Assembly (NCBI GenBank): GCA_023634235.1
Contig: JAMKCF010000008.1
Coordinates: forward strand, 21,322,500 to 21,386,499
DNA from: Pisaster brevispinus
Taxonomy: Eukaryota > Echinodermata > Asteroidea > Forcipulatida > Asteriidae
Reading direction: 5' to 3'
Length of the DNA: 64,000 nt
Both the position numbers and the translations under genes were made by a program. Below the pieces are notes generated by a model. The model did no database searches. It was not told the origin of the DNA and saw only the letters and a program-made list of their open reading frames with translations. Of this stretch, positions 53,038 through 63,554 are shown piece by piece (positions within the stretch are counted from its first letter, which is position 1; the number at the start of each line of letters is the position of its first letter).

Positions 53038-54377
53038 TGTGAGGAGCCCTACTTGTGCATTCTGTTGTTTTTCAATGTTATTAATGTTTTTTACCTTCTT
53101 GATTGAATAACTGACTGTTTTTGCTGTAGCATAATGTATTGTCTCTTTATAGTGCATCATATTGATGCAGTCACTAATCACATGTTGATGAGTGGTGGCG
53201 CTCTTTGTTTTTAACCGCTCTTGTGTGACCTCCTGGCCTATTGACCTACTTGTGCCAAAGGTCACCACTCCTGCACAATCTTTAACAGGTAAGATTCACC
53301 CAATTTTTAGTAGGATTTCTATCCCTAAATATCATTAATCAACCAGAGTAGTGGGGACCCATCCTTTACTTTAATAATTCTTGAAATGTCATAGATCATT
53401 GCCATTGTAATTTGTATTTTTATGCTCTTAAGAAAAAGGGTGATTTTTAAGTAACAAAAGTTAGGAAAAGTGAAAGTTATTCTTGTATTGTTAATGAATA
53501 GGCATTGTGTAATTAACACATGGTTGTGGTCATGTATGAGCCAAGTTAGAATATGCACATGAGCCCATTGGGACTATGCATAGTAATTTAGGGAGAAGTT
53601 AAGTCAAAGTTTGCTAATGAAAGATATTAGAGATTATTAGTAACTAAGGTGGCTTTGTCATACCTTTAGTTATTACTGGCAACATTTGGGTATTGGGGTA
53701 TGAGTGTGAATAATAGTTGTGTGTGTGTGTTTCCAGGACGTGTGTAAGTTAAGTTAGCGCTAACGATGTATGCTAGTGAGCTCATGCCCTTTTGTCATCT
53801 GTTGTTGGGTTTCTATCGGTGTGACATTGTCACAACAGTATTGACAGATGTGTAGATTCAAAGTTATGAATATGATTTGCTATTTTATGATTAAAAGTGC
53901 TTAGAATTGAATGAGGTAGTTTGAGTGAGGAAACAGACTACACAGAATCAAAATGTAACGATTGGATTTAGTTCACACTTTTGAGTGAAGAGACCTAGAT
54001 ATCTAAGGTGTTAACTTGATTGATTATTGGCAGTGGCTTTAACTAGACTTGAGTATTAATCTATATGTGATAGGGCCATGCACATCCGACTTTAACCGTT
54101 TGTATTTTCAAATGGAGTTTAGGAATTACTCCCGATCAAGGTAGTTTATTGTTTACTTCATTTTTCATGGTAACTATGTACTGTATACTAAATCATCTTT
54201 TTTGTGTTATTTTATACCACTCCTGCACAATCTTTAACAGGCTTGTGCAGGATATAGGTCCCTCGTGCTGTATCCACAATAAAACAGTTTAAGCTAAGAG
54301 ACAAATCAATGAGCCATCCGCCTTAAAATTCGAACCTGCGTCCAACTAAATATAGTAGTGCCCTCGGCCCCCTTACA
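53038..54377 (+). repeat. Gypsy 3' LTR
   Basis: The same 1,340 bp length as the 5' LTR. Differences noticed at 53,217 (G for A), 53,405 (G for A) and 54,158 (T for C), each give or take a base. AATAAA at 54,278-54,283. Confidence 0.95.
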
Positions 54378-54511
54378 AACGGGTTAGCTGAATACGATTG
54401 TTCTTAATCTTTCACATATGTACACTGCCTAAATACTAGTTATGTATATGACCACTGGTCATTGTAGGAATAAGTAATAAATAGTACCAAGTGCTGGTGA
54501 TATAATTTTAC

Positions 54512-54667
54512 CTGTCTCTCTGTGGGAGCAACCGTGTCCGTCTCCATATCCGACTCCATTCGTGATTCCATTCCACTGTCATCAATTTGTTTTGGTTTAA
54601 CGTCGGCGTCTTTCTTCCCATTGGTTTCATAGCGCCTGGCAGGCCTGCCTTTATTCTGTTTGCCCAT
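54512..54667 (-). CDS. DDX54: Probable DDX54 first coding exon
   Basis: ATG at 54,667 opens 52 codons of Lys/Arg/Asp-rich sequence (MGKQNKGRPARRYETNGKKD, then ESDMETDTVAPTERQ) and ends at a GTAAAA donor in phase 0. A short basic-acidic N-terminus suits a nucleolar helicase, but this part is poorly conserved. The assignment rests on position and strand relative to the 43.6 kb exon. Confidence 0.5.
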
Positions 54668-54779
54668 GACTTACACTTACAGCAATACTTTATGCTTAAC
54701 GTGTATTTAATGTCAATAAAGGATTCCAGACGGATCATTATAAATTTTGAAAGTTGAAAATCTACGGCAGGTTTTCAGT

Positions 54780-56035
54780 CGATCTGCGGTCTGTGATTGT
54801 GTCTACAAAGGCCCACACAGACCAGACTGAAGTCGGCACTACATTTAGTGCCAGCAGAAAAATTTCAAAAACCTTGTTAACGACCGTCATTGACAGTGCG
54901 AAGGTAACCCTGAACCTGTAAAATCGTCAAATCTTAAATTGTTTCTACTCGCAATTGCATGTCTTTCGTACATCCCAAATCATAATCCAAATGCGTCCCG
55001 ATTAAATAATTGTTTCACAAAATACATGAAGTTGTTTGGGATTTGAATTTTTTTGTAAAAGCCTGGAAATTCCAGTCCACCGTTTCGAAAACACCCACTT
55101 TAGAGTATGTTCGAAACGCAGGCTTACCCTTTTCAGGCTTTGAAAAACCTAAAAGCCTGGCAATTACAGTCCACCGTTTCGAAATAACCCTGATGGGTAT
55201 TTTCGAAACGCAGGCTTTCCTTCTTCAGGCTTTGTGAAAAACCTCAGAGCCTGGTCATTTTGATCCGCCGTTTCGAAAATACCCAAATCGGGCATTTTCG
55301 AAACGCAAGCTTTTCCTCTTCAGGCTTTGAAAGACCTAAAAACCTGGTAATTCGTCCGCCGTTTCGAAAATACCCACTGTAGGGTATTTTCGAAACGCAG
55401 GCTTTCCTTGTTTAGGCATAGAAAAACAAATTTAACTTGTTTATTCCAGTCCGCCGTTTTAAAAATACAAAGTTAAGGATTTTTTCAAAATGCAGGCTTT
55501 CTCTAGGGGGAAAAAACTTGTACTCTGTACTGTGTACTGTGTGTGCTGTTTGGAAAACAAGAACCTTGAAGAGAGCCAACAAAAATGGGGCAGAGCCAGC
55601 CAGCGAAAGAGCCGAGACATCATCAAAAAGACATCAGAGTCATACTTCAGAGCGATGAGTTCCTAGTTCCTATGGTCAGAGAAACCCCCAGCAAAATAGT
55701 GTTTAACATTTAAATGTATATCTCATCGCATTCTTTAAAACGATTGCTTATAAGTTACAATAATATCGAAATTTAGAATGAGAACTTACTACCTTTAGTT
55801 TACAAACTTGCTTTTTGTGCGGATTCCTTGTTTGTGATGAAGAAGACCAGACTCAAGTCAGCACTAACTTTAGTGCCGGCACCAAATGGTGCTGGCACAA
55901 ATTTGGTGCTAGCACCAAATTTGTTAAAACCTTGTCAACGACCGGCTTTGACAGACAGAAAGGAATTCGCAATTCCTTAATCTTTTCATTACTGTCTTCC
56001 TTATATCCCAAACCATCATCCATAGGCACCCAGTC
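54780..56035. repeat. Divergent direct repeats around a palindromic satellite
   Basis: 54,820-55,010 and 55,845-56,030 share ACCAGACT-AAGTC-GCACTA, TTTAGTGCC, AACCTTGT-AACGACCG and TTGACAG words. The second holds a small palindrome cluster (GTGCCGGCACCAAATGG, TTTGGTGCTAGCACCAAA). Confidence 0.55.
55056..55500. repeat. Satellite, ~105-bp unit with internal palindrome
   Basis: Four to five units, each with AGCCTGG-AATTCCAGTCC, CCGTTTCGAAAATACCC, GGGTATTTTCGAAACGCAGG and CTTTCCTTCTTCAGGCTTTG. The CGTTTCGAAAATACCC...GGGTATTTTCGAAACG pairs make each unit a potential hairpin. Confidence 0.85.
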
Positions 56036-56232
56036 AAATTGGTTCACTAATTAGCTCAGCCAAACTAATTAAACTAGTGCATAAAAAAGACCTGCAAGCA
56101 AATTTACTATAAAAAAATACACCATTTTCACTTGAAAAGTAGTCATTAAAAAATCTTCCCGCGATAACCCCCCTCTTATACATAAGGGTTAGGGTTAAGG
56201 TCTGTCGGAATTAGAGTACAGCGGGGTAGCCA

Positions 56233-56252
56233 GGGGGGGGGGGGGGGGGCAA
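56233..56252. repeat. Poly-G tract
   Basis: About 18-20 consecutive G; length may be unreliable in the assembly. Confidence 0.85.
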
Positions 56253-56309
56253 CAATCCCCCACAACTGACAAAGTCCTACCAACAACTGTCTGTTCCCAC
56301 GAGTAAGTG

Positions 56310-56487
56310 TAATAGACCTGATGCACATGACGTCATTTGAGATGGGCGCCCTCGCCTAGAGGTCAAATGGAGGTTGTTCATCGGTCAATCCTGAGCACCA
56401 CGCATACAAAACTGTGCATTTCCATTGTTTCGTCATCGGTTTACCTCTAAATGGCGGCTGTATGACGCCAATGCAAAAGGTCTATTA
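56310..56487. mobile_element. MITE M3, reference copy
   Basis: TAATAGACCT at the left and AGGTCTATTA at the right, with imperfectly paired ATGACGTCA/TGACGCCA further in. 178 bp, non-coding. The TTA at each end may be the target duplication. Confidence 0.65.
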
Positions 56488-56489
56488 GC

Positions 56490-57600
56490 ATGTTTCATAG
56501 GACTCAATAGTGTCAAGTGCCTAGCTCAAGGAAGTGCCTAGCTCAAGGACACTCGCAATCGAACCCACACTCAATTGGTTCAGCCATACGAACACGCCTC
56601 TTTGGTACGAATATAAATTAATCAAATATCATAAGAAACGGGACAACTTTTATTACAGTGCCGTGTTTAATGAATAAAGTCGGAATGTGTCAACAGCTAA
56701 AAAGCAAAACCATGTATAAATGGAATCATAGTCAAACATTGGGATAATAAACCTTTAAACTACAACCTTTAAACAAATATAACCTTTAAACTCTTGTTGA
56801 ACTACAGGAAGAATATGTGCATGCCAGGAATTAAGCCTGGTTCATACTTCCAAATGTTTGCGTCACAACTCTGTTTTCGCTGCGAATTTTTTGCAAGAGC
56901 ACAGCTCAACTCTTGAGAAATCGTACTCACAGAAAGTATGAGCCGGGCTTTTCATAGAGGCCACAAAGCGCGAGGCCTTCAGTGTTGCCCTGGTCTTGGC
57001 CTTGATGCCTAAAAATTTCCAATAGACTTTAATATTGTTGGGAATGCCCTTTGCAAACTGAAAATTGCCGTGCTCATTTCAAGGTAGAATTCCAGAGCTT
57101 GATTTCACCATAGAGAAAGTCCTTCCGTGGTCCTTTCTCTATGATTTCACAAAGTACTTAGATTCATCTTAAGATGTTTTGACAAGAATTACAGTAAAGT
57201 GATTTGTTTTACGACACTTTGCTTGGCAACTGAGATTGATACACAGTTAAGATCAATCTTAGCTTATTGTGAAACCTGCTCCAGGCCTTGATGTGTCACC
57301 CTAACAGTTTATATGCTATAACAACTGAATATATTTATATATAGTCTATATATAGTCTGACATATTATAACCAATTAAAATTACACTGTTGATTTGTCAA
57401 AATGTTGTCAAATGGCTACAAAAGAAATTGTGTCTTGCTAAAAGCAACTGAAAAAGTACTGGTGAACATATGAGCTCAAACTCCTCGGTAAAGTTTAAAC
57501 TTCATACTTTTTGGACAATTGTAGTCACAAAACAGTTCTTAAGAATATATTACACAAGTTGTATACAAAGGTGTGTGTCAATCAATATGACTAGTGCTGG
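56490..57600. other. No gene recognised
   Basis: It holds a short reverse SINE-like piece (AGCTCAAGGACACTCGCAAT, CGAACCCACACTCAATTGG at 56,523-56,580) and low-information AT-rich DNA. Confidence 0.4.
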
Positions 57601-57604
57601 AGGG

Positions 57605-57765
57605 CTCCCCCTCGGGGGGGGGGGGGTGGGGGGCACTGTGCCTCGGACTCGGGCAACATGGACTCGCCTACAGCACTGAATACTGCAAAAAAAGTAGTCA
57701 ATAGTTGTTAATGTTTTCGGTTCCAATGATGGGTAGACAACCCCCTCTCCCCACCCCCCCCCCCG
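57605..57765. repeat. G-rich and C-rich tracts
   Basis: CTCGGGGGGGGGGGGTGGGG near 57,611 and CACCCCCCCCCCCGAC near 57,750 are about 130 bp apart and roughly complementary. They could pair or form quadruplex structures. Confidence 0.6.
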
Positions 57766-57892
57766 ACACACAAGTGTGTAAACACCTGCAACCGGCAACC
57801 TCCTGTTGTCCCTCTTTAGTTTTATACACACTTTCCAACTGGGGATCTTTACCCAAGCAGGAACCCAATTGTCCTCTTTTGTTATAGGTCCC

Positions 57893-58286
57893 CAGGGCTC
57901 AAAATTAACACTAGAACGCAGGCCCCAGGCCAGTGATTTTAGCTTTGTGGGACAGTAAATTAAAGACTTGTGTTTTTCAATTGAATAATTATTGATACTA
58001 CACAGTGGATTGTCTTCTTTTTTTAAAAGTAATGTTCAAATGTTGACTTTGAGGCTGATAAATATGTTTCACTGCTGTTGAGTATTGAAAATTACTTACC
58101 TAGATAAAAAGACAAATGAGATAAATTTTCTCTCAGTGTCTGTACAAATAAAACAGTTTAAACTGTGAAAATAACTTTTTTCTCGTTTTTGTTCTGGTCT
58201 TGTAAACAAATTTCTAGTCCAGTAAAAGTTTTGAGGTACAAGCCCCGCAGTGTTTAGGATTTTCTTCTCAAACTCAAGCCCTGGTT
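57893..58286 (+). mobile_element. TIR element M2 copy
   Basis: It starts CAGGGCTCAAAATTAACACT and ends CTCAAACTCAAGCCCTGG, with the internal GGCCAGTGATTTTAGC, TCTGGTCTTGTAAACAAATT and GTCCAGTAAAAGTTTTGAGG words of the family. Confidence 0.7.
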
Positions 58287-58517
58287 CCTGGTTTGATTGT
58301 GAATACCTACCCACACACACACACAAGCCTGCTACTTTGTTCTTGAGGGCAACACAGTTCTTCCTCTGTCAAAAAGGGCACCTCTATGAGAGAAATGAAC
58401 AATTTGTTCAAGAACATTTCAAGATCCACCGAGGCAAAAACCAGGGCATGGAGGTAATCACCCTTCAATTGTAACTGAATACTTCTTTCATAACTGGGCA
58501 TTTACCACTTGCCAAGT

Positions 58518-58640
58518 GCCCAATTTCACGGTGCCTCTTTCTACAGAAATCCATGCTTACAGTGCTTAAAGATGGGCCATTTGTTAACAAGCAAACAGTT
58601 CTGTGGTAAGCAGAGTTACGAAATTGGGTCCTGTTGTTAA
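58518..58640. mobile_element. MITE M1 copy, short
   Basis: GCCCAATTTCACGGTGCCTC and AGAGTTACGAAATTGGGTCC flank about 120 bp with CCATGCTTAC and GGTAAGC words. Confidence 0.55.
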
Positions 58641-58781
58641 TGGAATGGTCGAATCATATTAACCCATGAATTGACCCCTTACACCAATGTCACTCATGGT
58701 TACTGTTGGCCATGCTCACATTTTGGGAGTCAAAATGGAAGTAAAAATTTAAGGTAAGCATGTAAACGCCGTCGCCTGGGC

Positions 58782-58944
58782 CAAAGTTCATAGAGCTGCT
58801 TAAGTGCAAAAAGTAGCTAAGAACAATAACATCATGCTTTCAAGAATAAGGTGACCAGCCAAAATAGCATTCCACATGTACCATTTATGACTGCTTCTTT
58901 TTGCTTAGCAGAAAATCAAGCAGCTTTATTAAATTTGGCCCTGG
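58782..58944. mobile_element. MITE M1 copy
   Basis: GGGCCAAAGTTCATAGAGCT at the left and AGCAGCTTTATTAAATTTGG at the right; internal AATAAGGTGACCAGCC and TTGCTTAGCAGAAAATC match the 7,245 copy. Confidence 0.65.
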
Positions 58945-59036
58945 AATTGGCACTACACTATACACTGTAGAACACAAGGACATTGACACCCAGAATGGAG
59001 CAACCAAGATGATTGTGATAATGACATCAGGTGAAT

Positions 59037-59325
59037 TGGTTTAGTGGTGTTAAACCAAGTGTGGTCATCCCTAGTTAGTTTACTCTCGTTGGTAAACTGA
59101 AACCGGCCCACTCGACATGGTTTAGTGGTGTTAAACCATGTGTGGTCGTCCCTAGTTAGTTTACCTCGTTGGTAAACTGAAACCGGCCCACTTGACATGG
59201 TTTAGTGGTGTTAAACCATGTGTGATCATCCCTAGTTAGTTTACTCTCGATGGTAAACTGAAACCATCCAACGTTACATGGTTTAGTGGTGTTAAACCAT
59301 GTGTGATCGTCCCTAGTTAGTTTAC
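59037..59325. repeat. 80-bp tandem repeat, four units
   Basis: Units start at 59,039, 59,119, 59,199 and 59,280 with GGTTTAGTGGTGTTAAACC, then TGTGGTCATCCCTAGTTAG and TTGGTAAACTGAAACC. The CATGGTTTA...TTAAACCATG segment is palindromic. Confidence 0.9.
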
Positions 59326-59522
59326 ACAAGCTGACCTAGGCAAGGTTAGTTTTTAACAACCTGTCCAACAGGACAGCAACAACACTTTAATTTGTTATGG
59401 TGTGACGTGGTTTAACTTACATTTCAGGTCAAAAACAATCCAAACACAAACATTTTCCCCACCCCCGATCCTCTGTTTTGAAAAGTCCACACACAAAATT
59501 ACACTCATTACTCTATTTAAAT

Positions 59523-59652
59523 AATTTGGGTTTGAACAAAGAAAAATTGACTGGAGCGGGACTTGAACCAACGACCTCCAGATTAACGTACCGGCGCTCT
59601 ACCAACTGAGCTATCCAGCCCTATGTTGGCGGTCTCCCTATTAGTCAATATC
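59523..59652 (-). mobile_element. tRNA-like repeat T1 copy
   Basis: In reverse it has GGCTGGATAGCTCAGTTGGT, AGAGCGCCGGTACGTTAATC and GGTTCAAGTCCCGCTCC, with the same TTTTTCTTTGTTCAAACCCA flank as the 44.1 kb copy. The anticodon loop is eight bases, so it is not a working tRNA. Confidence 0.65.
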
Positions 59653-60063
59653 TTACTCTATTTAAAGTCTGTTAAAAACCTTTTTAAAAAACGATTAAAA
59701 ACCATACGTGTTTTTCTGTATACTTTTTGTAAGTGTTGGGTGAAAGGATTCTGATTTGGTCAAAATAACAAGCCACTAGATTTAATACTTGTTCATACTG
59801 AGTACTCAAACAGGTTTAAATTCCATACCATTTACATTGGAAACCTTTTCTTCTAAGCTGAACTACTTCTTGGGAGGTATGTTCTTAACATTTTTTCTTC
59901 ATGTCTGCCCCACACCCCTGCATAATCTTGTTAATTAGTTTTAAAAATTGTGAATACGCCACTCGTTTTGCTTGATATGAATTTTTGAGTTGCAAGGTTA
60001 CTCGTGCTACCTGTTGTCAGTCTGCTGCCCCCCCCTATGGCTATCTCTTGACAGTCCATCTTT

Positions 60064-60261
60064 ATGCCTGAGGTTCAGGCAAGGTGGTTCCCGGCTTTTC
60101 CTCTAACTGGTAGTACGGAGGCGGAACTGCGGGGTATTGGTTCCCACATAAGGCAAGCTGGGGCGCCATGTTGGAGGGTGGAGCATGGTAGGCCTGCGGC
60201 GGTGAAATGGCATAGCCCTGCATCTGTTGGGGATGTCCAGGCTGCTGAATGTAGGCTGAAG
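60064..60261 (-). CDS. PPPY-tail exon, last coding exon of a membrane-adaptor-like gene
   Basis: After CCCTCTTCAG the frame reads YIQQPGHPQQMQGYAISPPQ, AYHAPPSNMAPQLALCGNQY, PAVPPPYYQLEEKPGTTLPE and PQA, then TAA. It is rich in Gln, Pro and Tyr with a PPPY motif, the ligand of NEDD4-family WW domains. Its phase joins the 61,120-61,211 exon (G|CC). The combination of a basic stretch, SPQPYGQ and PPPY resembles cytoplasmic tails of Shisa/WBP1-type single-pass membrane proteins. That family call is inference; the membrane and Cys-rich part is not in view. Confidence 0.5.
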
Positions 60262-60297
60262 AGGGAAAAAGATGTTACGACTTGTCTGTCATTTGAG

Positions 60298-60420
60298 TAT
60301 TCAATAAAGGGGCGGATTCCTCTTGCTCTTTAGTGCAAGACTGTTAATGCGGAGGTCTCAGGTTCAAGTCCGGCTCTAGTCAAGTTTTCTTTGTTCAACC
60401 CAAAAACTATTGAAAACTTA
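60298..60420 (+). mobile_element. tRNA-like repeat T1, degenerate
   Basis: GTTAATGCGGAGGTCTCAGG, TTCAAGTCCGGCTCTAGTC and TTTTCTTTGTTCAACCC match the 3' part of the T1 family in plus orientation. It lies in the intron of the PPPY-tail gene. Confidence 0.55.
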
Positions 60421-61119
60421 ACCAGTCAGTTTCATTTGTGGTTTATTGCTTGACTTGCAGGCTGAACACCAATTTGGTTGCCAGTGCTGAATATGCCTAA
60501 GGAGTTGAGATGGTTTCAGGAATGCTTAAGGAAGGCTTGATGAACTGTAGCCTTGATCAAGGCATGTCAGCTGCATGGAATGATTAAAGTCACATTTTGC
60601 CCCGCACACAGCACACCCCATGCTTGCTGCTCGGATACACTGTTACAGACATGTGCTTATGTACTGTATACATAAACTGTTTGTGGGTATATGAGCTTGT
60701 ACATACAGTACAATGTGAATGACTATTCGTTATTGCGCCTTGATCCTTTTGTTCAAGGCGGAGCTAACTACACTAATGACTTTATTCTTATCAGTTCTGG
60801 TTTGACTTTGTAACTTTTTGCTGCGACACTAATCACAGGATGTAGCTTACACTGTGTACATATGGTCATGTTCATCAACACAAGATGAGCACACACTCAT
60901 GGAGGTCAAAGGTTTGAGCCTGTGTGTGGCCATCATATAAAATGACCATGTGTACAATATTTGCCACATCCTGTGATTAAACAAAATGTTTGCAAGTTTG
61001 CCTCTTTCAAGAAACTCTGAAGCCCAAGGGAGGTCAATGGAAAATCCTGAAACCAGGAAAAAGCCTGAGAAATCACAGGCCTAGGTTTGGAATTCTTCAG
61101 CAACTCAATGGTTTGAGCT

Positions 61120-61211
61120 CACCCTGCTGCATTGGCATGGCCTGGCCGTATGGTTGAGGAGAAGTCATGATAGTTCTATGCCTTCGTTCAGAACAAAGTG
61201 GTAAACCTGCA
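61120..61211 (-). CDS. Upstream exon of the PPPY-tail gene
   Basis: Acceptor TTTTGTGCAG precedes LPLCSERRHRTIMTSPQPYG, then QAMPMQQ and a GTGAGC donor. The cluster ERRHR followed by Pro/Tyr/Gln-rich sequence would suit the start of a cytoplasmic tail after a membrane helix. The frame is open through the acceptor, so the internal ATG is not necessarily the start. The preceding exon was not recognised up to 64 kb. Confidence 0.45.
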
Positions 61212-61319
61212 CAAAATGATAAAACTGTCAGTACCGGGTCAAAATAAACAGATAGAAAATAAGTTCCAATGCCAGAATCCTGTCCTTTTCTTCTTAAACA
61301 TGAATTTACAAATTTATTC

Positions 61320-63540
61320 AATGATTACAAATATTTACACATAAACTATGACTTAAAATAACAGCTCAAAAGAAACTTTAGCAAAAGTTAATTCACCCTC
61401 GTTTCTTATTTCTACTTTCTCACAGTTGCTTGGCTCTAGTAGTTACATGAACTGAGCCGCGGTTACTTGGAGCTTTCCATGCAACTTAATAAGGTTGTCT
61501 CTGCAACCCATACAGTACATAAAACTACTCTCGGTTTTTAACGTTCGTGTTTGTACTGGCTGGCACCTCACATCATTCATACATAAACGTAATTGTTCAT
61601 TTAAAAAAATGATACTCTGCCGATAACTGTAATTGGTTTGGGGAGTAGACTACGAGTTGTGCTCTCTGTCTTGGAGCCTGCTCTTTCTCTGCCTAGCACA
61701 CTCAGTCTGGCAATGACGGCTCTCCAGTCCGTTTAACAGTCTTTAGCCCGTCTCTCGGTAGGTATCTGTCCTCTCTTCCGTCAAACTCTCCCGTTATCAA
61801 CGGCCATCTATAAGTTAAAGTAACCAACCCAAACTATCGAAACATTGGAAATACATGATTTGGTTGCACAGCAAAAGATAATTACTTTGAATAATACATC
61901 TTTCAATGCACTTCCACATTTCTTTGGTATTGATTCAACATACAATTTTATCTGTAGCAATTCAGCAATTCAGCAATTCAGCAATTCTGCAATTCCGCAT
62001 CTCTTTGAGCTTACGCAAATTTAGTTCACAAATTAATCAATGCAGGTTCCCTTACAAAGAGTATAGGGTCAGAACTTACGGATTTCCAATGCGACGTCCG
62101 TCACTATAAAGTTGTGCTGGTTGCGTCATGCTGCCTCCATACATGTGTACTATATACGGCCAGTATGCCGCATGCAGATTTTGATTTGCCCCAGTTGCAG
62201 TATCTACTGGGCAAAGGCTTTGACATCTGTAATCTGTGTCAACTGACACACAAATCTACTGTCGGATGGTCAGTGGCTAGCAGTCCCTCTCACAACCTCT
62301 CACTCTTAGATTTTGGTTCACACTGAAACTCACATTTCATCTACATACTGTAACTCCCTCGCTGGTTTTCACTAATTCTTTGTACTGAACCGCACCCCTC
62401 TTATATAATCTAACTCATTATTGGACTGTTTCCTTCTACACTAATTATGCTACAATAAGGAGACAATTACAAACTAGGTTCTGCAGCCCAGATAGAACTG
62501 CTACTTTATTGTTACTTCCATCCTCTTAGTAATTCTAGGTTAACCCCTATAAATTTTATACAGTACCTATCCAAAGAACTACACTATAGAACCAAAGTAA
62601 GTGCAGATATACAATGTACAACAAAAGAATGTGTTTTACCAAAAGTCACATGCAAACAAAGAGGTACATTGGAAGTCCATGGCCTGATCACATTCCACTT
62701 GGGAGTCAGAACTAGTTGGGAAAATATACAAATAAGGTTGCTCTATTTAGTTCAAAAGGTAAGATGTACTTTGGACTAACTCATTTTGTCCACATGTAAG
62801 TGAAAATAAAAGCAAAATGTAATATGCATTGTGACAAAAACAAACATCCATGTCATTCAAAAATACAAGATGAAAATGACTGAACTAGTTATTCAATCAT
62901 TCATTTTAACAGTATTTAATACAGGATTGTTAAGGATTAAAAACATCATTGTTTAGTCTGAAAGCTTACTAAATATGTAAGAACCATTTTTGTATTGTTT
63001 TATATAACTCTGAAATGAAGTCATATTCCACAAAACTGTAACTGAAAACATAAAATTAGTGACAATATTATGTTCACATGCTGAAATTTGTGCCTGAAGT
63101 TAGTGTTGATTATTATGGCACATCAAGATCAAAACTATATTTACTATGGACTGTGCAAGTCTCACGCATATACAAACTTTGGGACCTGTTTAATGTGCAA
63201 AAGTTTGTTTCTTTTACGCATTAAGGCAATGTACGATGGGCCAAAGCAAGTTGTATGAAATGTATGTTGGCCAAATTTTTCCCATCTGGCATATGGTGGA
63301 AGGTTTATTTGACCCGGAAAAATGTCGGAGCGCTCTCAAGTTAATATCCACCGGAGCATTCCATGCTCATAAATTCCATTTTTCAGGGGTTATTGTCAAA
63401 AATTCATGGGACTGCTTAATGGGTAATCTGCTTTTACAACCCATTAAAACCATACATTTCATTGAGCACCAGATGCACAGAATTCTGTGGTAAAGAAGTT
63501 TCAAAAAATAAGACCAAGACTTATGAACACAAAAATTTCA
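61320..63540. other. No gene recognised
   Basis: It contains an AATTCAGC octamer array (61,957-61,998) and AT-rich DNA. An 85-codon plus-strand frame (63,236-63,493) matches no family known to me and has no splice or start support. Confidence 0.4.
61957..61998. repeat. AATTCAGC octamer tandem repeat
   Basis: Five to six near-perfect copies of GCAATTCA. Confidence 0.85.
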
Positions 63541-63554
63541 AAAATTTGGGAACC

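Larger units (their letters stand above)
45536..54377 (+). mobile_element. Ty3/Gypsy LTR retrotransposon, apparently complete
   Basis: Two 1,340-bp LTRs (45,536-46,875 and 53,038-54,377) begin TGTGAGGAGCCC and end CCCCCTTACA, and I find three differences between them. The flanks show a 4-bp duplication AACG (45,532-45,535; 54,378-54,381). The inside has a primer binding site, gag, a pol with PR-RT-RH-IN order and a purine-rich tract, but no env-like frame. PR before RT and IN after RNase H is the Ty3/Gypsy (Metaviridae) order. It lies antisense to DDX54 between that gene's first and second exon blocks. The near-identical LTRs imply a very recent insertion. Confidence 0.95.
39763..54667 (-). 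pseudogene. DDX54: DDX54 (DEAD-box RNA helicase), incomplete and damaged
   Basis: DDX54 (yeast Dbp10 family) is a nucleolar RNA helicase in ribosome biogenesis. Six exon blocks are recognised on the minus strand: a charged N-terminus (54,512-54,667), the pre-helicase KKKKSGGFQSMG region (43,515-43,640), the Q-motif region (43,134-43,204), the end of helicase domain 1 (42,535-42,620), and two blocks of helicase domain 2 (41,010-41,140 and 39,763-39,968). The exons for the P-loop AxxGxGKT, the DEAD box and SAT are not seen between 43,134 and 42,620, a gap of only about 0.5 kb that is filled by repeats. Nothing C-terminal of LYVQPVG is present. Both domain 2 blocks are one base short of the expected length. 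It is therefore most likely a relic, unless exons are missing through misassembly. Confidence 0.8.

Noticed and set aside
57550..57831. Pro/Arg-rich minus-strand frame over G/C tracts
   Set aside because: Composition is dictated by the homopolymer tracts.
63236..63493. 85-codon plus-strand frame near the window end
   Set aside because: No recognisable domain, no splice sites or conserved context; likely chance.
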